Assembly: GCA_023897205.1 (NCBI GenBank)
Contig: JAHWDD010000006.1
Location: 744,001-808,000, forward strand
Direction: 5' to 3'
DNA length: 64,000 nt
Source of the DNA: Exophiala sp. HKRS030
Taxonomy: Eukaryota > Ascomycota > Eurotiomycetes > Chaetothyriales > Herpotrichiellaceae
Of this stretch, positions 9,129-20,504 are shown piece after piece. The notes under the pieces were generated by a model. It made no database searches. It worked only from the letters and a program-made list of their open reading frames with translations, and was not told the origin of the DNA. Numbering within the stretch: position 1 is the stretch's first letter; each line of letters begins with the position of its first letter. Both the position numbers and the translations under genes were made by a program.

Positions 9129-12100
9129 TCAACGCCTAAACATCATCTGAACATCCTCCTTCCTCCATTCAATCTCCAATCCACCCTCATAAACACGGTC
9201 AATCACAACTCTCATCCTATCCCATGCATGCGCATAGCGAGTCGCACACTCTTCACACACACGTCCAATCAACCCACGACTCAGACTGCTCGTGCTGGCT
9301 CCCAGTCCGCCTTCGTCCGCATCACTGAAATGCTTCTCGATCCTCTTCTTCAGAGTCTCCACCCCCTTACGCACCTCCTTCATATCATACACACCGAGAA
9401 TCTTCTTCGCACTGCTGCGTGAATGGCTGGGCTTGCTAGCAATACTGGCATAGTCGCCGCTCGAGATGTTTTTCATCATCGCCTCGGTACTCTCTAGGAA
9501 ATCGAGCCACTTGCCTAGTGGTCGACGTATCACCGCATCCGTATATTGACCAAGATGGCTGACCTGGTCCTGGCCGGCTCGCTCAACCCACTCATCGAGC
9601 ACACCATTGTTATGCGTTTTGACCTCCTCGACAAAGTAATTCATATTCTCAATCAACAAGATATGATAGTTCAGAGCCTCTTTATCCTCGGGGTCTCCGC
9701 TCGTTGGCGCATTTGCACTCGTAGGCCCACTGGCGCCCGCGGGATTGTCCTTCGCAATGAAATTGAGAGACTCCCACATTGCTTTGAGGAGACGCGTGTA
9801 GGCATCGTTCACAGTGAACCGGACATCAAGCGAGTCAAGGGTGAACTCTTGCGGTATCATATCTTCCACGGCCGCCGTAAACTCGGGGAAGACACGCATG
9901 AATGAAATGAGACCCTTTCGTTTTTTGACTTTGACCTTGGTTTCTTCGATAGCCTTGACCTGCTGTTCGACGAAGGCGTGGAACTTGCCTGTGAGACGTT
10001 CATGGAGGATCCTGACGGTTCTAGTGATGAATTCTTGGTTAGTCTCTTCGTACTTGGCCAAGCACTGCTCGAGAGAGACCAGCACTCCGACACCTTGGAT
10101 CTCGTCCATCTTCAAAACCCAAGTGATCAGGTTTTGCAGATCCATTTCCCAGAACGAATAAATACCACCAACAGTGTTCTGGACGATCTTGGCCATGTTG
10201 CGGTCTGGGTCGTAAGACTGCTTCGCCTGCAAATTCGGCACTTTACGCTGGTCAGGAGATCGAGACTGTACAATCTCTGCAAAATCAGTGTTTGACTGGG
10301 AGTCCAGATGGAAGAAGTGGACAATGAAATTCTGCTCTTCGGAGATGGCTGTAGCCTGCTGTTCAAGCACAGTATCGAATATTGTCCACGCTTCAGGTCT
10401 GCCATCTCGCCTCTCCCCTCCTATCGACTGGCGCAGGGCACTGGTCTTGACGGTCCTGCCGCGCTTGACCGTCAACTTTCGAGCAGCTGTGGATGTGAGT
10501 GACTCCTCGGCTTTCTCTTTCTCCTGATGGGTGAACAGGATTTCTTGTTCTTCCCCTGTTGGCTTCCGTGCAGTCTTCTTGAGGCTCATCGAATAATCGC
10601 GAAATTGTGACTGATATATGCTCTTCACATTTATCTCATAGCTACTGATCAACGTCTGCCATTCGTATTGGTTGACTTCTCGGACAAACAGCATCATGGT
10701 ATTGTACATCCACAGGTCTTGTCTCGAGGCACCATATGCTCGGAGGTTGAGGTTTGTAGATGTACCTGAAGAAATACTGGCTGTTGCATTCTCCTCGCTT
10801 GTTCGCTGTTCGGCCATTTGGAACATCGCCTTCATATGTTGATTGAGTCGGTTCAAGAAAACTGTGCTCTCCTCTTTATATTCGTCTTTTTTCTGTTGGA
10901 CCGCACGCATTTGCCCAATCTCGGCGTCTGCAAATTGGCCCACGCCAACGCGACCAGTCGAGGCATCAGCTTGTCGGAGTTTGTTCTGCCGGATTTCTGG
11001 ATCGATCGTCAACATTGCTCGGTACAGCAAGGCCAAAGAACCTTCGATAGCCTGTAGACCATCGTAACTGTCAATCGGCGCGGCTCTTAATGCCCTCAGA
11101 TCCCCAGATGATATAGTCAAGTTCTTTAGGAGGCTCTCCAACTCAGATTGTAGTAACTTCTGGTTGGCTGTCTGCACCTGTAAACCTTGACCCTGAGCCT
11201 CGATATATTCAATATCGTCGTGTAGAGTGTCGAGCTCGTGTGCGTATAATGTGAGGAGGCCATCCAGCTCTTCACATTCTGCAATGGCCTTTTCGAATGC
11301 TTTCGCCAACTCTTGTACTTTAGTTTCCTGTTGTTCAACATGTCCAAGCCAGCCACTTGCCTGAGCGCGGCCGATCTCTCTTCGAATACTCGTTTCAAAA
11401 TCTTCCACTTTCTCTTCGTCAGCAAGCTTGCCTTCCCATCCAAACTCTGTCAGGAGCTCGTTAAAGTCTGCACCACGACCGTCCATGATACGTGGATCCA
11501 CGCCCAAGGTTGAGCAGTATTTTTCCACCTCGGCTTCCAACTTCAGTCTACGCCTTCTTTGTGGTGAGCGTGATCGTGCTTTATCTGGAGACTCCCCGCG
11601 TGCCTGTTTTTCGGGGGTCTCGGTCACGGGAATAGGCTTCTGTACCGGCGTTTGAGGCCTTGCAACACTATCGGAGGTTGCTGTCCGCTCAATCTGAACT
11701 TTAGGGATCGCATCGTTGGGTTTGACCACGGGCAGTTCCTTTTCAACACTAGGAGTAGTCAAGTCGGGGGTGCCTGTTCTGGCGCTATCACCACTCATGC
11801 CTCGTTGTAAAGGCGCTGGAACAACAGAAGTGATACCGTCAGGCTCGTTTGACTGCTTCTCTTTCTCTTGTAGGGCCTTCAGACGAGCGCCAGCACCACC
11901 TTGACGAGGCTGGAACGCCTGTGCGGCAAGAGCAGCCCTTCGAAATTGATTGGCTATGTCTTTACCAGATTTCTTTTTGATCATAGGTCCTAGTCCAGGG
12001 CGATGCTCCTCTTCAACTTTGGGAGGTGGCGGTACAGTCTCAGCGGGTTCAGCTGTCACTCTTTCGTTTGTGATCTGACTAGGAGGCGCATCCTGGCTGC

Positions 12101-13679
12101 TAGGCTCATGCGTGGCATTGCTAAGGAGTGCTGGTTTAGGCTCATCTGGCTGGGATTCTTTCTGAGGTTGTCTCGCTGCAAAGTAGTCTGGAGCACGCTT
12201 TTGCGACTCCTCTTCTTTCAAATTTGTTGGCGTACCCATGGGGGTGACAAAAGTGTCGCCATCCTGGCTTGGGGGACCCAATTGATCTGCGACAGGCTCG
12301 GGAGGTGGTGCCACCGGCCTCTTCCTCTCAGGTAACGGTTCAACAAATGCTGGTACGTCAGGTCTCGATTCGGATGGAGCCCTGCGGTCTGCGGGTGCGA
12401 TGCTCGGCCTTGGGCTACCAATGCCGCTGTTGCCTCCAGCGTTGCGGAAAGAATCTTGACTGGCTTTAGGTCCCAGTCTCTTACCGGCAAAGTCCAAGCC
12501 CGCAGGCATAATTGCTGCACCTACGCCGTTTGTCCTCAACGGCTGTGGCTCAAGACCAGGCTCGTTCCTCGACAAAGAAGTCTTGGAGGTTTTAGGACTG
12601 AGGGAGGGCCGCGGCGGTGTTGATTGCATATTGTTTGTTAACGAAGGTGCGCGTCCATCATCCCGTCGGTACTGAGCACTAGGGGGCTGGTTTCTGGGAA
12701 GATCCTGCACCGGCGTACTTCGCTCCTGCCTCGAAGGGGCACGATTGTCAAACTGGGGAGGTGGTACGGGCCCATCTCTAGCCATCTGGGGTTGATCCTG
12801 CCTCGAGTAAGCCCGCTCCTGCTCTTGCGACACAATTCTGTTGCCATCTCTACTTGGTGGGGGGTGATGGGCAGTGTACGGCGACTGCGGTCGGTTCGCA
12901 TTCAGTGCAGCTACAGAAGGTGGTTGCGCAGGAGGTGTCGATCGGTCGGATGGAGCAGCGGGAGAGAAAGTGCCTGCACCTCTGGGCGGAGGAGCACTTT
13001 GAGGAGCCGGATTGCCTATCAATTGAGCCGCGTCTTGTGGTGAGAATCCGATGAGATCTGGCACCTTCCCCCCTGTGTATTTTCGATATATCTTGATCAA
13101 ACTGGCAATGAAGAAGTCCTTCTCTTTTGGCGTCGGTGCCGACCAGAAATAAGGCTTCCCTAAGGTGATTGTGAAACCAGTATTGGAAGCCCATTGCTTC
13201 TCCATTTGCTGCTGCGGCGTGGCCGGCACCAACGATGAGTATGATAAGATGGCATTCAGCTCGTCCAGGTTCCACGTTTTACCAATAGAAAAGGTGCCAT
13301 TAGGATTCTCTCGAGCCTTATGGACCCTGACCTTCCCCGACCTTCGCACCGCGACGAGAATCACTCTGTTCTTCTTGTTGGCTGCAGGAGATTCGGGCGG
13401 CGGCGGAGACGAAGGATAGGAAGCGTCCTCTAGTATTCTAACGTGGGTAATGTATGATTCCACCTGCATGCCATCCTGGTCCCTCTTGTTGAAGCAGCTT
13501 TCAACAATACGTCTCTTCTCATCCTCGAAACGCGCGGCGCGGGATTGATTGGTCTCAAGAGGCTCTGGTTGTTTGACTCCGGACGCACTGCCTAGAGAGC
13601 CATTCCGAGCGCCGTTTGAGAGCGACGGCGGAGGCTGCTGTTGCTGCCGATGCCCTGACTGATACTGTAACTGATTCAT
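9129..13679 (-). CDS. sec3: Exocyst complex component Sec3, single exon, 1516 aa
   Basis: Sec3 is an exocyst subunit that marks sites of polarised exocytosis and binds PI(4,5)P2 and Rho-type GTPases at the plasma membrane. Residues of about 45-220 form the N-terminal Sec3 PH-like PIP2/Rho-binding domain, with the recognisable stretches FEDEKRRIVESCF, RVILVAVRRSGKVRVHK and a Trp-rich PYFWSAPTPKEKDFF segment. A long disordered Pro/Ser/Gln-rich linker covers about 225-700. The conserved C-terminal region begins with LKLEAEVEKYCSTLGVDP, continues through coiled-coil helices (ETKVQELAKAFEKAIAECEELDG) and ends in the helical Sec3 C-terminal domain, with ARRLTVKRGRTVKTSALRQS-like basic stretches. 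Length is usual for filamentous fungi. The start at 13679 (MNQLQYQSG) has no upstream in-frame alternative that I can support. It is transcribed in the same direction as the RhoGAP next door. Confidence 0.93.
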   Translation of the reverse strand: MNQLQYQSGHRQQQQPPPSLSNGARNGSLGSASGVKQPEPLETNQSRAARFEDEKRRIVESCFNKRDQDGMQVESYITHVRILEDASYPSSPPPPESPAANKKNRVILVAVRRSGKVRVHKARENPNGTFSIGKTWNLDELNAILSYSSLVPATPQQQMEKQWASNTGFTITLGKPYFWSAPTPKEKDFFIASLIKIYRKYTGGKVPDLIGFSPQDAAQLIGNPAPQSAPPPRGAGTFSPAAPSDRSTPPAQPPSVAALNANRPQSPYTAHHPPPSRDGNRIVSQEQERAYSRQDQPQMARDGPVPPPQFDNRAPSRQERSTPVQDLPRNQPPSAQYRRDDGRAPSLTNNMQSTPPRPSLSPKTSKTSLSRNEPGLEPQPLRTNGVGAAIMPAGLDFAGKRLGPKASQDSFRNAGGNSGIGSPRPSIAPADRRAPSESRPDVPAFVEPLPERKRPVAPPPEPVADQLGPPSQDGDTFVTPMGTPTNLKEEESQKRAPDYFAARQPQKESQPDEPKPALLSNATHEPSSQDAPPSQITNERVTAEPAETVPPPPKVEEEHRPGLGPMIKKKSGKDIANQFRRAALAAQAFQPRQGGAGARLKALQEKEKQSNEPDGITSVVPAPLQRGMSGDSARTGTPDLTTPSVEKELPVVKPNDAIPKVQIERTATSDSVARPQTPVQKPIPVTETPEKQARGESPDKARSRSPQRRRRLKLEAEVEKYCSTLGVDPRIMDGRGADFNELLTEFGWEGKLADEEKVEDFETSIRREIGRAQASGWLGHVEQQETKVQELAKAFEKAIAECEELDGLLTLYAHELDTLHDDIEYIEAQGQGLQVQTANQKLLQSELESLLKNLTISSGDLRALRAAPIDSYDGLQAIEGSLALLYRAMLTIDPEIRQNKLRQADASTGRVGVGQFADAEIGQMRAVQQKKDEYKEESTVFLNRLNQHMKAMFQMAEQRTSEENATASISSGTSTNLNLRAYGASRQDLWMYNTMMLFVREVNQYEWQTLISSYEINVKSIYQSQFRDYSMSLKKTARKPTGEEQEILFTHQEKEKAEESLTSTAARKLTVKRGRTVKTSALRQSIGGERRDGRPEAWTIFDTVLEQQATAISEEQNFIVHFFHLDSQSNTDFAEIVQSRSPDQRKVPNLQAKQSYDPDRNMAKIVQNTVGGIYSFWEMDLQNLITWVLKMDEIQGVGVLVSLEQCLAKYEETNQEFITRTVRILHERLTGKFHAFVEQQVKAIEETKVKVKKRKGLISFMRVFPEFTAAVEDMIPQEFTLDSLDVRFTVNDAYTRLLKAMWESLNFIAKDNPAGASGPTSANAPTSGDPEDKEALNYHILLIENMNYFVEEVKTHNNGVLDEWVERAGQDQVSHLGQYTDAVIRRPLGKWLDFLESTEAMMKNISSGDYASIASKPSHSRSSAKKILGVYDMKEVRKGVETLKKRIEKHFSDADEGGLGASTSSLSRGLIGRVCEECATRYAHAWDRMRVVIDRVYEGGLEIEWRKEDVQMMFRR

Positions 13680-14523
13680 GGCGGATGGTCGGGTTCGAGG
13701 GCATCATCTTCTGATGGCTAGGTGCGCAGAGAGGATAATCGTAGCATCTCGGTGTGGAACTGAAGTTTCGTCAAAAGGGCAGAAGCAAGCATACACTCCT
13801 GTGCTGCTGTCGCTCTCGTACAGTATGAATATGAGGTAGATCGCACGGAACAGTTATCTTATGTTTGCATTTGGGAAATTCACCAGGTCGATGCGTACGA
13901 AGTGTACGGAATACGGGGTTCAGAGTTACGGCTGGGAGAATCATCGATGTGACAGGTGATTGGACAGAGCCGGTTGGTTGTGGACCTACGATGCCGTTTC
14001 AGAGATTTGCCGCCTAAATACGCATGCCTGATGCCCGGGACAGCCGCTAAGCTCCCACTAATCCTCAACTCCAGCCACCAGCCGCGCCTATCGAGGTCTA
14101 CACATCCCCTAAATAGTACGGAAAAGAGGTGTGTTGTACTCCGTACTGAGTATCTTAGGTATCTGAAGGTAGATGGACTCCGTACCCTTTCAACACTTTT
14201 GCAGCCTCTACTCGACTGCATTGTCTCTATCCAATCCCCTACAAGTGGCACAGTCCGCTGAATTGAAGCCCAAACTTTGGAGCTCAGCTCTCCCTGCAGG
14301 CATATATGCCTCGCACAATGATATGTCGCAAAACTCCAGCCAAAAGATCCTCCTCCAACCCTGAGGGCGATCATGCCTGGTCCCCTATTACCAATCCAAG
14401 ACGCCTGGCTCAATAATTTGATACAAACACTATCATTGATCATGAAGAAGAAGAAACTTTTTGATCCTCTGTTCGGTTTCAGCCCAAGAACCTTCAAGTG
14501 ACGCCCAAGGGACCTTTTTGGTT
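13680..14523. other. Intergenic, 844 bp, SEC3 promoter side
   Basis: It contains TACTCCGTA at 14138-14146 and partial copies around 13903, 14117 and 14177. No gene is supported; open frames here are short and unlike known proteins. Confidence 0.55.
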
Positions 14524-17500
14524 TCACTTCACAAAGAGCCGCTCGGAGTTCTCAACCATCCACATGACCGCCTCATTCTTCATCTTCGTATCACTCAGCT
14601 CGCGATTGAGGCTTTCTGGTCGCATGATGGTGGGCGCGAAAACGACAGCGACGTTCATCGGTGTCATGAGATTTTCTTTCTCTTGCAACACCACTCTGGC
14701 AAGGTGTTGAATGAGGTATTCCAACACATCGTAATGCACTTGGGGAAGATCTTCCAGTGCGCGCTGCATCCCTTCGAGTCTGACATCCTTTTCTGCAATA
14801 CTGGTCGTATCAAGCAGTTTGTCATAGACATCGTAAGTAATCAAGGGTGTGGGCAGCCGTCGGAAGTATTGCTTCAGTCCCGAAGTCACAGCATGAATGT
14901 CGAGGTCCGGATCGGACAGATCGAAGTCTTTTGTAGGGTTCTCGAACCATTCCTTGACTTGTTGCACTTGTGAATTTGCACCGGATTTGCGATAAATGCC
15001 TTCAACATCCATGCCTATCCTTGTCAATTCATGGCCAGTGTGACATGCAGAAATGACTTACCTCTCGACTCAACCTCTTCGATACACCGCTTCACAATCA
15101 TTGGAATTTCGGTTTTTTCGAATTCAGCCCGCTGCTCAAGGTCCGAGCCGAATAATTCTATACAGTGTTAGCATTGTCGGACTTTGATAACGAATATAGG
15201 TGACATACGTGTAGCAGCGTCAACAAGTAAAGAGGGCGTGCTGGTGTTGGCCTGTGAAGCATAAAGCCCATTCGGTTTGGTTGTGGTCTTCTGATTGCCA
15301 AAGAAGCCAAAGCCACCCTGCTTGACGGGTTCTGGGTTCGCCTTTGGCAGGCTGGAGTATTCTTGACCAAGAGGCTGTGCACCGTAAGCTCCAGTCTCGG
15401 CGAACTGCAAATCTCGACTGTAACTCTGTTGTGTCGAAGAGAAAGCACCCTTCAGACCCTTAGTTACCCCCTTGGCAACTTTTTGTCCTTTCCTCCAATC
15501 GAACTTTTTCGGTTGTCCTTTTCGGATGTTCACCATCTGTGGACCTTGTAGAACCGTCACCGGCTCTGCTTCCCCAGCTTGTAGAGTGGTGGCTGATTCA
15601 ATGTTGGTCAAATCGGTTGACGCATTACGCATGGTCTCCCGAGAGTCAAAGGACAAATTCGACTTCTCCTTGTGATGCGAATAGATACCGAGGCCATTCA
15701 TGGCCGGCTTGGTCGCCTCGGCCTGGGCACCCGAGTTCGCTTTATAGAGACCTTGGATTTGGTGAACCAGTTGATTGTTGAGTTCTGCCAACTGTGCATT
15801 CTTGGATGACAACTGTTCGAATTCCATAAAACTCTTATCCTTCATCTGCGTCAAATTGGCGATTTCGTCGACCAGGTCATTGCGCTTCTGTATCGATTCT
15901 TCAATCTGAGGGGCAAAAGAATCTTTCAACTTCTCCAGAGATTCCGCAAAGTCACGAAGGACTGCGTTGCTCAATTTGGACAGGTCGAACGGCTCGCCAC
16001 TACGTTTCGCGACTGCTAGATGTTCGGTCAGAACTTCAAGTTCACGAACCACAATCTCTTTTTGCGAATCGAGGACAACAATCGTCGACCTCTTCTCCTT
16101 TAACTCGGAGTTGACTTGTCTGATATTGGCAGTTGAATCAAGTTGAGCTTCGAGTTCAGCTATGCGCTTCTCTCGCTCAATCTTCTTTTGTCTCTCTCGG
16201 CGGAGCTCATTCTTGAACCAAGCAAGCTCGTCCCGATTTTCAGGAGAGGCAGACGTAGGGCTACTGATCTCTTGGCCAATACCTGAAGGACCGACTGGAG
16301 GGGATCTTGGCCATCTGTCGCGGGACAGGCGTCCGGTCTTGTCGCTATAACTACGACCGTGGCGGACTGAATTCGACACTCTCTTGAGGAAGGACTCATG
16401 TGCGTTTTGCTCTTCATTACCCATGATGCGAGCCATATCCTCGTCCATAGAGAATTCAACGCCGGTAGAATATCTTGGAAGACCAGGTGATTTCTGTCCT
16501 TCTAAGTTTCGTTGATGCTCGGAGTGTAATGTGCTGAAAGACTCGTTGCGTGATCGTGAATGATCTGAAGGTGGCAGAGGAGGAGCTCGAGGATCCACGA
16601 AGGATTCATTGCCCAATCTACCAGCACTTGGAAGATCTGGTTGGTTGGTCGAATCGTCTGCAGTGTCAAAGATGCTCTTGGAGCTAGGAGACCCGATTGG
16701 GCCAGAGATAACCTTTCCCCCGTTGGCCCTGGCGAGCTCAGCAGGCTGCATCAAAGATTTCGAGCCAGGAGATGCTCCATTGACTGTTGCACTAAGGCTC
16801 GAAGGTATGTTCGCTGCAGAGTTCAGCTCTTTCCTAGGTATTGTCTGCGTACGCTTCGCGCTGTCGAGAGAATCGCCTCGCTTTGGCAAAGTTTGTAGAA
16901 GCGACGTTGTAGGTAATTGCGCGTGCTTGGGTGATTCGTCTGTCATGGCTGGACTCGAGTCATCGGACACATTCGGAGTCGCGAAACCCGCGTCGGAGGG
17001 TGAGTTTACGTCTGCAGTAGCAGGAGTTCTAGACAACGTAAATTGTTCGATAGGATCTGTAGGCAAGTCGGCTCGAGGAGTGGACGCTTCCGACCGCGAG
17101 TTAGGCGTCGAGCTGGCGACTTTCTTTCGTGGCGCATCCTGGAGTTTGAATCTCTCGGTGGACGCAGATTCATTGGTGCGAGCAGTTTGCTGCGACAGAC
17201 GAGGAGACTCTTGAGATTGTCGAGGTCTCTCCGCCACAATGTGGGATGAAGTACGCTGCGAGCCTGATCTGCTCACATCTCCGCCTGACCGACCCTTCTC
17301 AGTGACCTCACGTGAAGGCCGGCGCCCTTTCTCTTGGTAGGCGATATGCGGGCTGGATGTATTCGACTTTGCAACGTTGGATTGAGCTGTGGGAGCTGGC
17401 CGACTCGAAAAGTAGTCTTTAGGCTTTTCTTCGACGACACGAGGCGTGACCTGGTTTGCCATGGCAGGAGATTGATTCGCAGCTGGAGGCGTGGGATCGA

Positions 17501-18437
17501 AGGCGAGCGGAATCAAGAATTCCTCACCTCCTCCACCCCCGGAGAGATCTGACCGCTGGGACATCATAGAATGTCTGTTGTTGCGGAATGTGGTCGAGGG
17601 AAGAGTGAGCATATCTACCAATGTGATCAGTCAAGATGTCCACCAAATAGACTGCGCAACATACCTCGTGGAGAAGTCTGGTCACCTGTGGATGGTCGCG
17701 AATCAACGTCCCTCTGTAGCTCACTCATCGTCTTTGCTACAGACGGAATATCACCAGGAGCTTCGACGTAGCCTTCAAGATACGGAGATGACTCGTCAGC
17801 CACATACGCCGTCTTTCTGGCTTCTGGAGGAGGAATCGCGGGGAGCGACTTGTCCAAGTGTGCATTGTTTGAAGGTTTAGATCGGTGTGCTGCGCCCTTG
17901 GCCGACTTCTTGCGCCTTCTTGCCATCAAGGCCTCGTGGCAATCCATGCAAAAGATCCCCTGTGATGTGCGCGCATATCTCAGGTTTTCAATCTTTCTCT
18001 TGCAATTTCGGCATTTGAAGCAGTTGGCACAAAAGGCTTGATCTCCGGTCAAGATGGCCAAATCCTCGATCTTGTTGCCGCAACTGCTGCAGCTATAGGT
18101 ACAATTGTTGCAGATCAGAGATCCGTCCCCGAGGAGTAGGAGGTTCGCATCGGAGTCGAGCAGGGTGTTACAGGTATTGCAACGAAAGCAATCGATATGC
18201 CATCTATTGCCAGCTAGTCATCTGTCAGCACAATGATATTGAACTCTGGATTAGGGGTCACCATACCAAGTTCGAATGCCTTGCCTTCTTCAAGAATCTG
18301 CCCAAGGTGTCAGCCTTCCCTAATTGCTGGTGTGCATCGAGTCTTACCAATCCACAGCCTTTACATGGAAACGGAATGTCATCTGTATCCAGAGGAGACT
18401 CTGGAAATAACATTGGAGACTCCAATGCTGTAGCCAT
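14524..18437 (-). CDS. LIM-domain Rho GTPase-activating protein, six exons, 1220 aa
   Basis: Exons on the minus strand are 18437-18348, 18297-18267, 18213-17665, 17614-15209, 15157-15062 and 15014-14524; all phases agree. Two tandem LIM zinc-binding domains occupy about residues 25-145: CKGCG followed by EEGKAFELAGNRWHIDCFRC for LIM1, and CSSCGNKIEDLAIL with CANCFKCRNC and CMDCH for LIM2. The middle 800 residues are disordered and Ser/Pro-rich with a coiled coil (RERQKKIEREKRIAELEAQL onward). The C terminus is a RhoGAP domain (about 1030-1215) with the arginine finger in GIYRKSG and the later NVAVVFAPTIMRP motif. This LIM-LIM-coil-RhoGAP order is that of the fungal Rga1-type regulators of Cdc42/Rho at polarity sites. 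Which GTPase it acts on cannot be read from sequence. The neighbouring SEC3 product is a typical downstream effector of these GTPases. Confidence 0.92.
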
Positions 18438-20504
18438 TTTGTCCTCTTTCCACAATCTGTACTGCACAGTGTACCGGCACTGTCGAGAACATGTGGTTGA
18501 TTATGTCTCAAACCCTAATGAACCTCATGTGAGACAAGACAATGTAGTGCATTAACAATCTTTTCCTAGGCGCGGCAGAAAGTGCACAAGGGTCCCAAAT
18601 ATGTCCAGTCGACGACTAAGCAACAATTAAGCGGTGTGAGGACTCTCTTTGAAAGACTCAGTCTCTGTACTGTCCGGCAGTCGAGACGCAAGTTCGGACA
18701 ATGTGGTTGAGAGGTGGTTGTCGGAAGCCCGAATGGCCCAAAATAGAAAGCTCGTGGCAGGAATGGTTCGCTAAAGGACGTCGATGGCAAGATGAGATTG
18801 TGAAGCAAATGAATTATGGTGTTGTCAGAATAAAGATCGTAGGAGATCAGCTCATGTGCTCGTATGGGATATGGGATATATGGGATGGGTTTCCAAAGGT
18901 AGGAGATAGAGTTCGTGCAGACAGTTGATGGCTGAGCAACCGCGTCAAGTCAGGTTGTGGACGACAGCCGCCAGGGAAGAATCCGTATACGGCGACTAGG
19001 CTGTCGGTTTCGACTTTATTCTCTGGGCGGCGGCGATGGCGCATACAATAGAGCGAAGGACAAGTTGTTGTTGGGTGCTGGCCAGGGAGATTTGATTGAT
19101 GATGGTCCTCTGGTGTGCTAGGAGAATCTCGTCGTCGTCCTCACAGGAGGAGAGTCGGCACTAACATGAGGACGGTATAGTTTCTTCAGGTCACTGACGA
19201 TTGGGGAGGACGTGTTCATCAGACGAGAATCCAGGGTCCATTCAGTGGTCAGCCATGGAGGCTCCATTGGACAAGCCTCCAAGTCCGAAGGGATACGGCG
19301 CAGGTACTTTAGCCTACGAACTCGCACTCGGTCTGGGGCTAGTGGACTTGGAGACCGCCAGGCGCACCAGGCTTACCCTTTGGCACCCCTAGCTAAAGGG
19401 ACTAGATGTACGAGCTGGGGCAGCCTCTAAGCCAGAGCAACCCGCTAGGCTTGACTTACTCAACTAAATTTATAACACTGCGGGTGAGCAAGAAAGGGCG
19501 GTGTCTAGGTGGTTTTCTAGGTGACTTAGCCCATCAGCCTAGTCTCCTGAGGTACTTTTAGTAGGCTACGCTGTTCCCTACCTCGACCAGTGACCATGAT
19601 GAATACACCCCCTCCCCCTTATTTCTTGGTGTGGCTCTTTGCGTCAAGACTGCTTGTCCTCTCACTCGGAGCATCTCATCTCATCTCAAAAAGAACCCCA
19701 AGTTGGCGATAGCGCTCAAGGGCCTCGCCAGGTCGCTCATGTTTCGACTCCCTATTGTGTGCAGCGCCTCCGTTCTCCAGAGTTCGCCATCTGGCCCTGG
19801 CTCCGTTTTCGTCTCCGTGATGTGACAGGCCTTGTCTCGTGGCCGGCGACTTCACTTTGCCTGTCACAACATACACGACCACGTCAGCTTCGATCTTCCC
19901 GAATGCGAGAAAGAGATTATATTGCTAGAGCATCAATGCCACCTGACAGTCTGTCGTGCCCCGTGTCACTGCTGGTTACACTCCCAGCCGACCCCCACGT
20001 GGTCGTGCGAGCGCTCCTAAGATGAGGCAGATTAACCCAGGCCGCTTGCAGGATCTACCGTTTCACTTGGCCCATCGATCAGCACACTTAGCACTGCACA
20101 CACGATTCGGGCCAGTTATGCCTGGAATCCGTCGCCCTTGCTCCGATGTCACCCATGCCCTTCTTGACCTCCATGGAACCACCTGAAACAGACCGACCTG
20201 TAATCCGTACATACGACGCGCATCGCTTACAACGAATCACTGGTCCTGTATACACGGCGAGGCACAAGAAAGAATCACTTTGCGTTTTGAATGAATCGAT
20301 CGAGTTTTACAACTCTATCTCGGAGCCTGGACTCCTTTCTAATGTGACTTTAAACCTCGAGTCCGAATCCTTCCTCTAATCAATAACCCGTGCCCAAAAA
20401 CTAATAATCCAACACTGGCAGTAATAATTCTTCTCGTAAGACGACTGATACTAGTGATACTGGATCTCTTTCATAATCATAATGGTAATAATACAGAGAC
20501 TTTT
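18438..20504. other. Intergenic, 2.07 kb, long upstream region of the LIM-RhoGAP
   Basis: No coding region is supported on either strand. The stretch 19300-19600 has a different texture, with many CTAG-containing words (for example GCCTAG, CCCCTAGCTA), which might be an eroded element. I cannot identify termini or a transposase. Confidence 0.5.

Noticed and set aside
16609..17214. 201-codon plus-strand frame
   Set aside because: It is antisense to the disordered part of the LIM-RhoGAP, which has continuous family-consistent coding.
19200..19620. Possible transposable-element remnant
   Set aside because: Only a change of texture and CTAG-rich words; no terminal repeats, target duplications or transposase-like translation were found.
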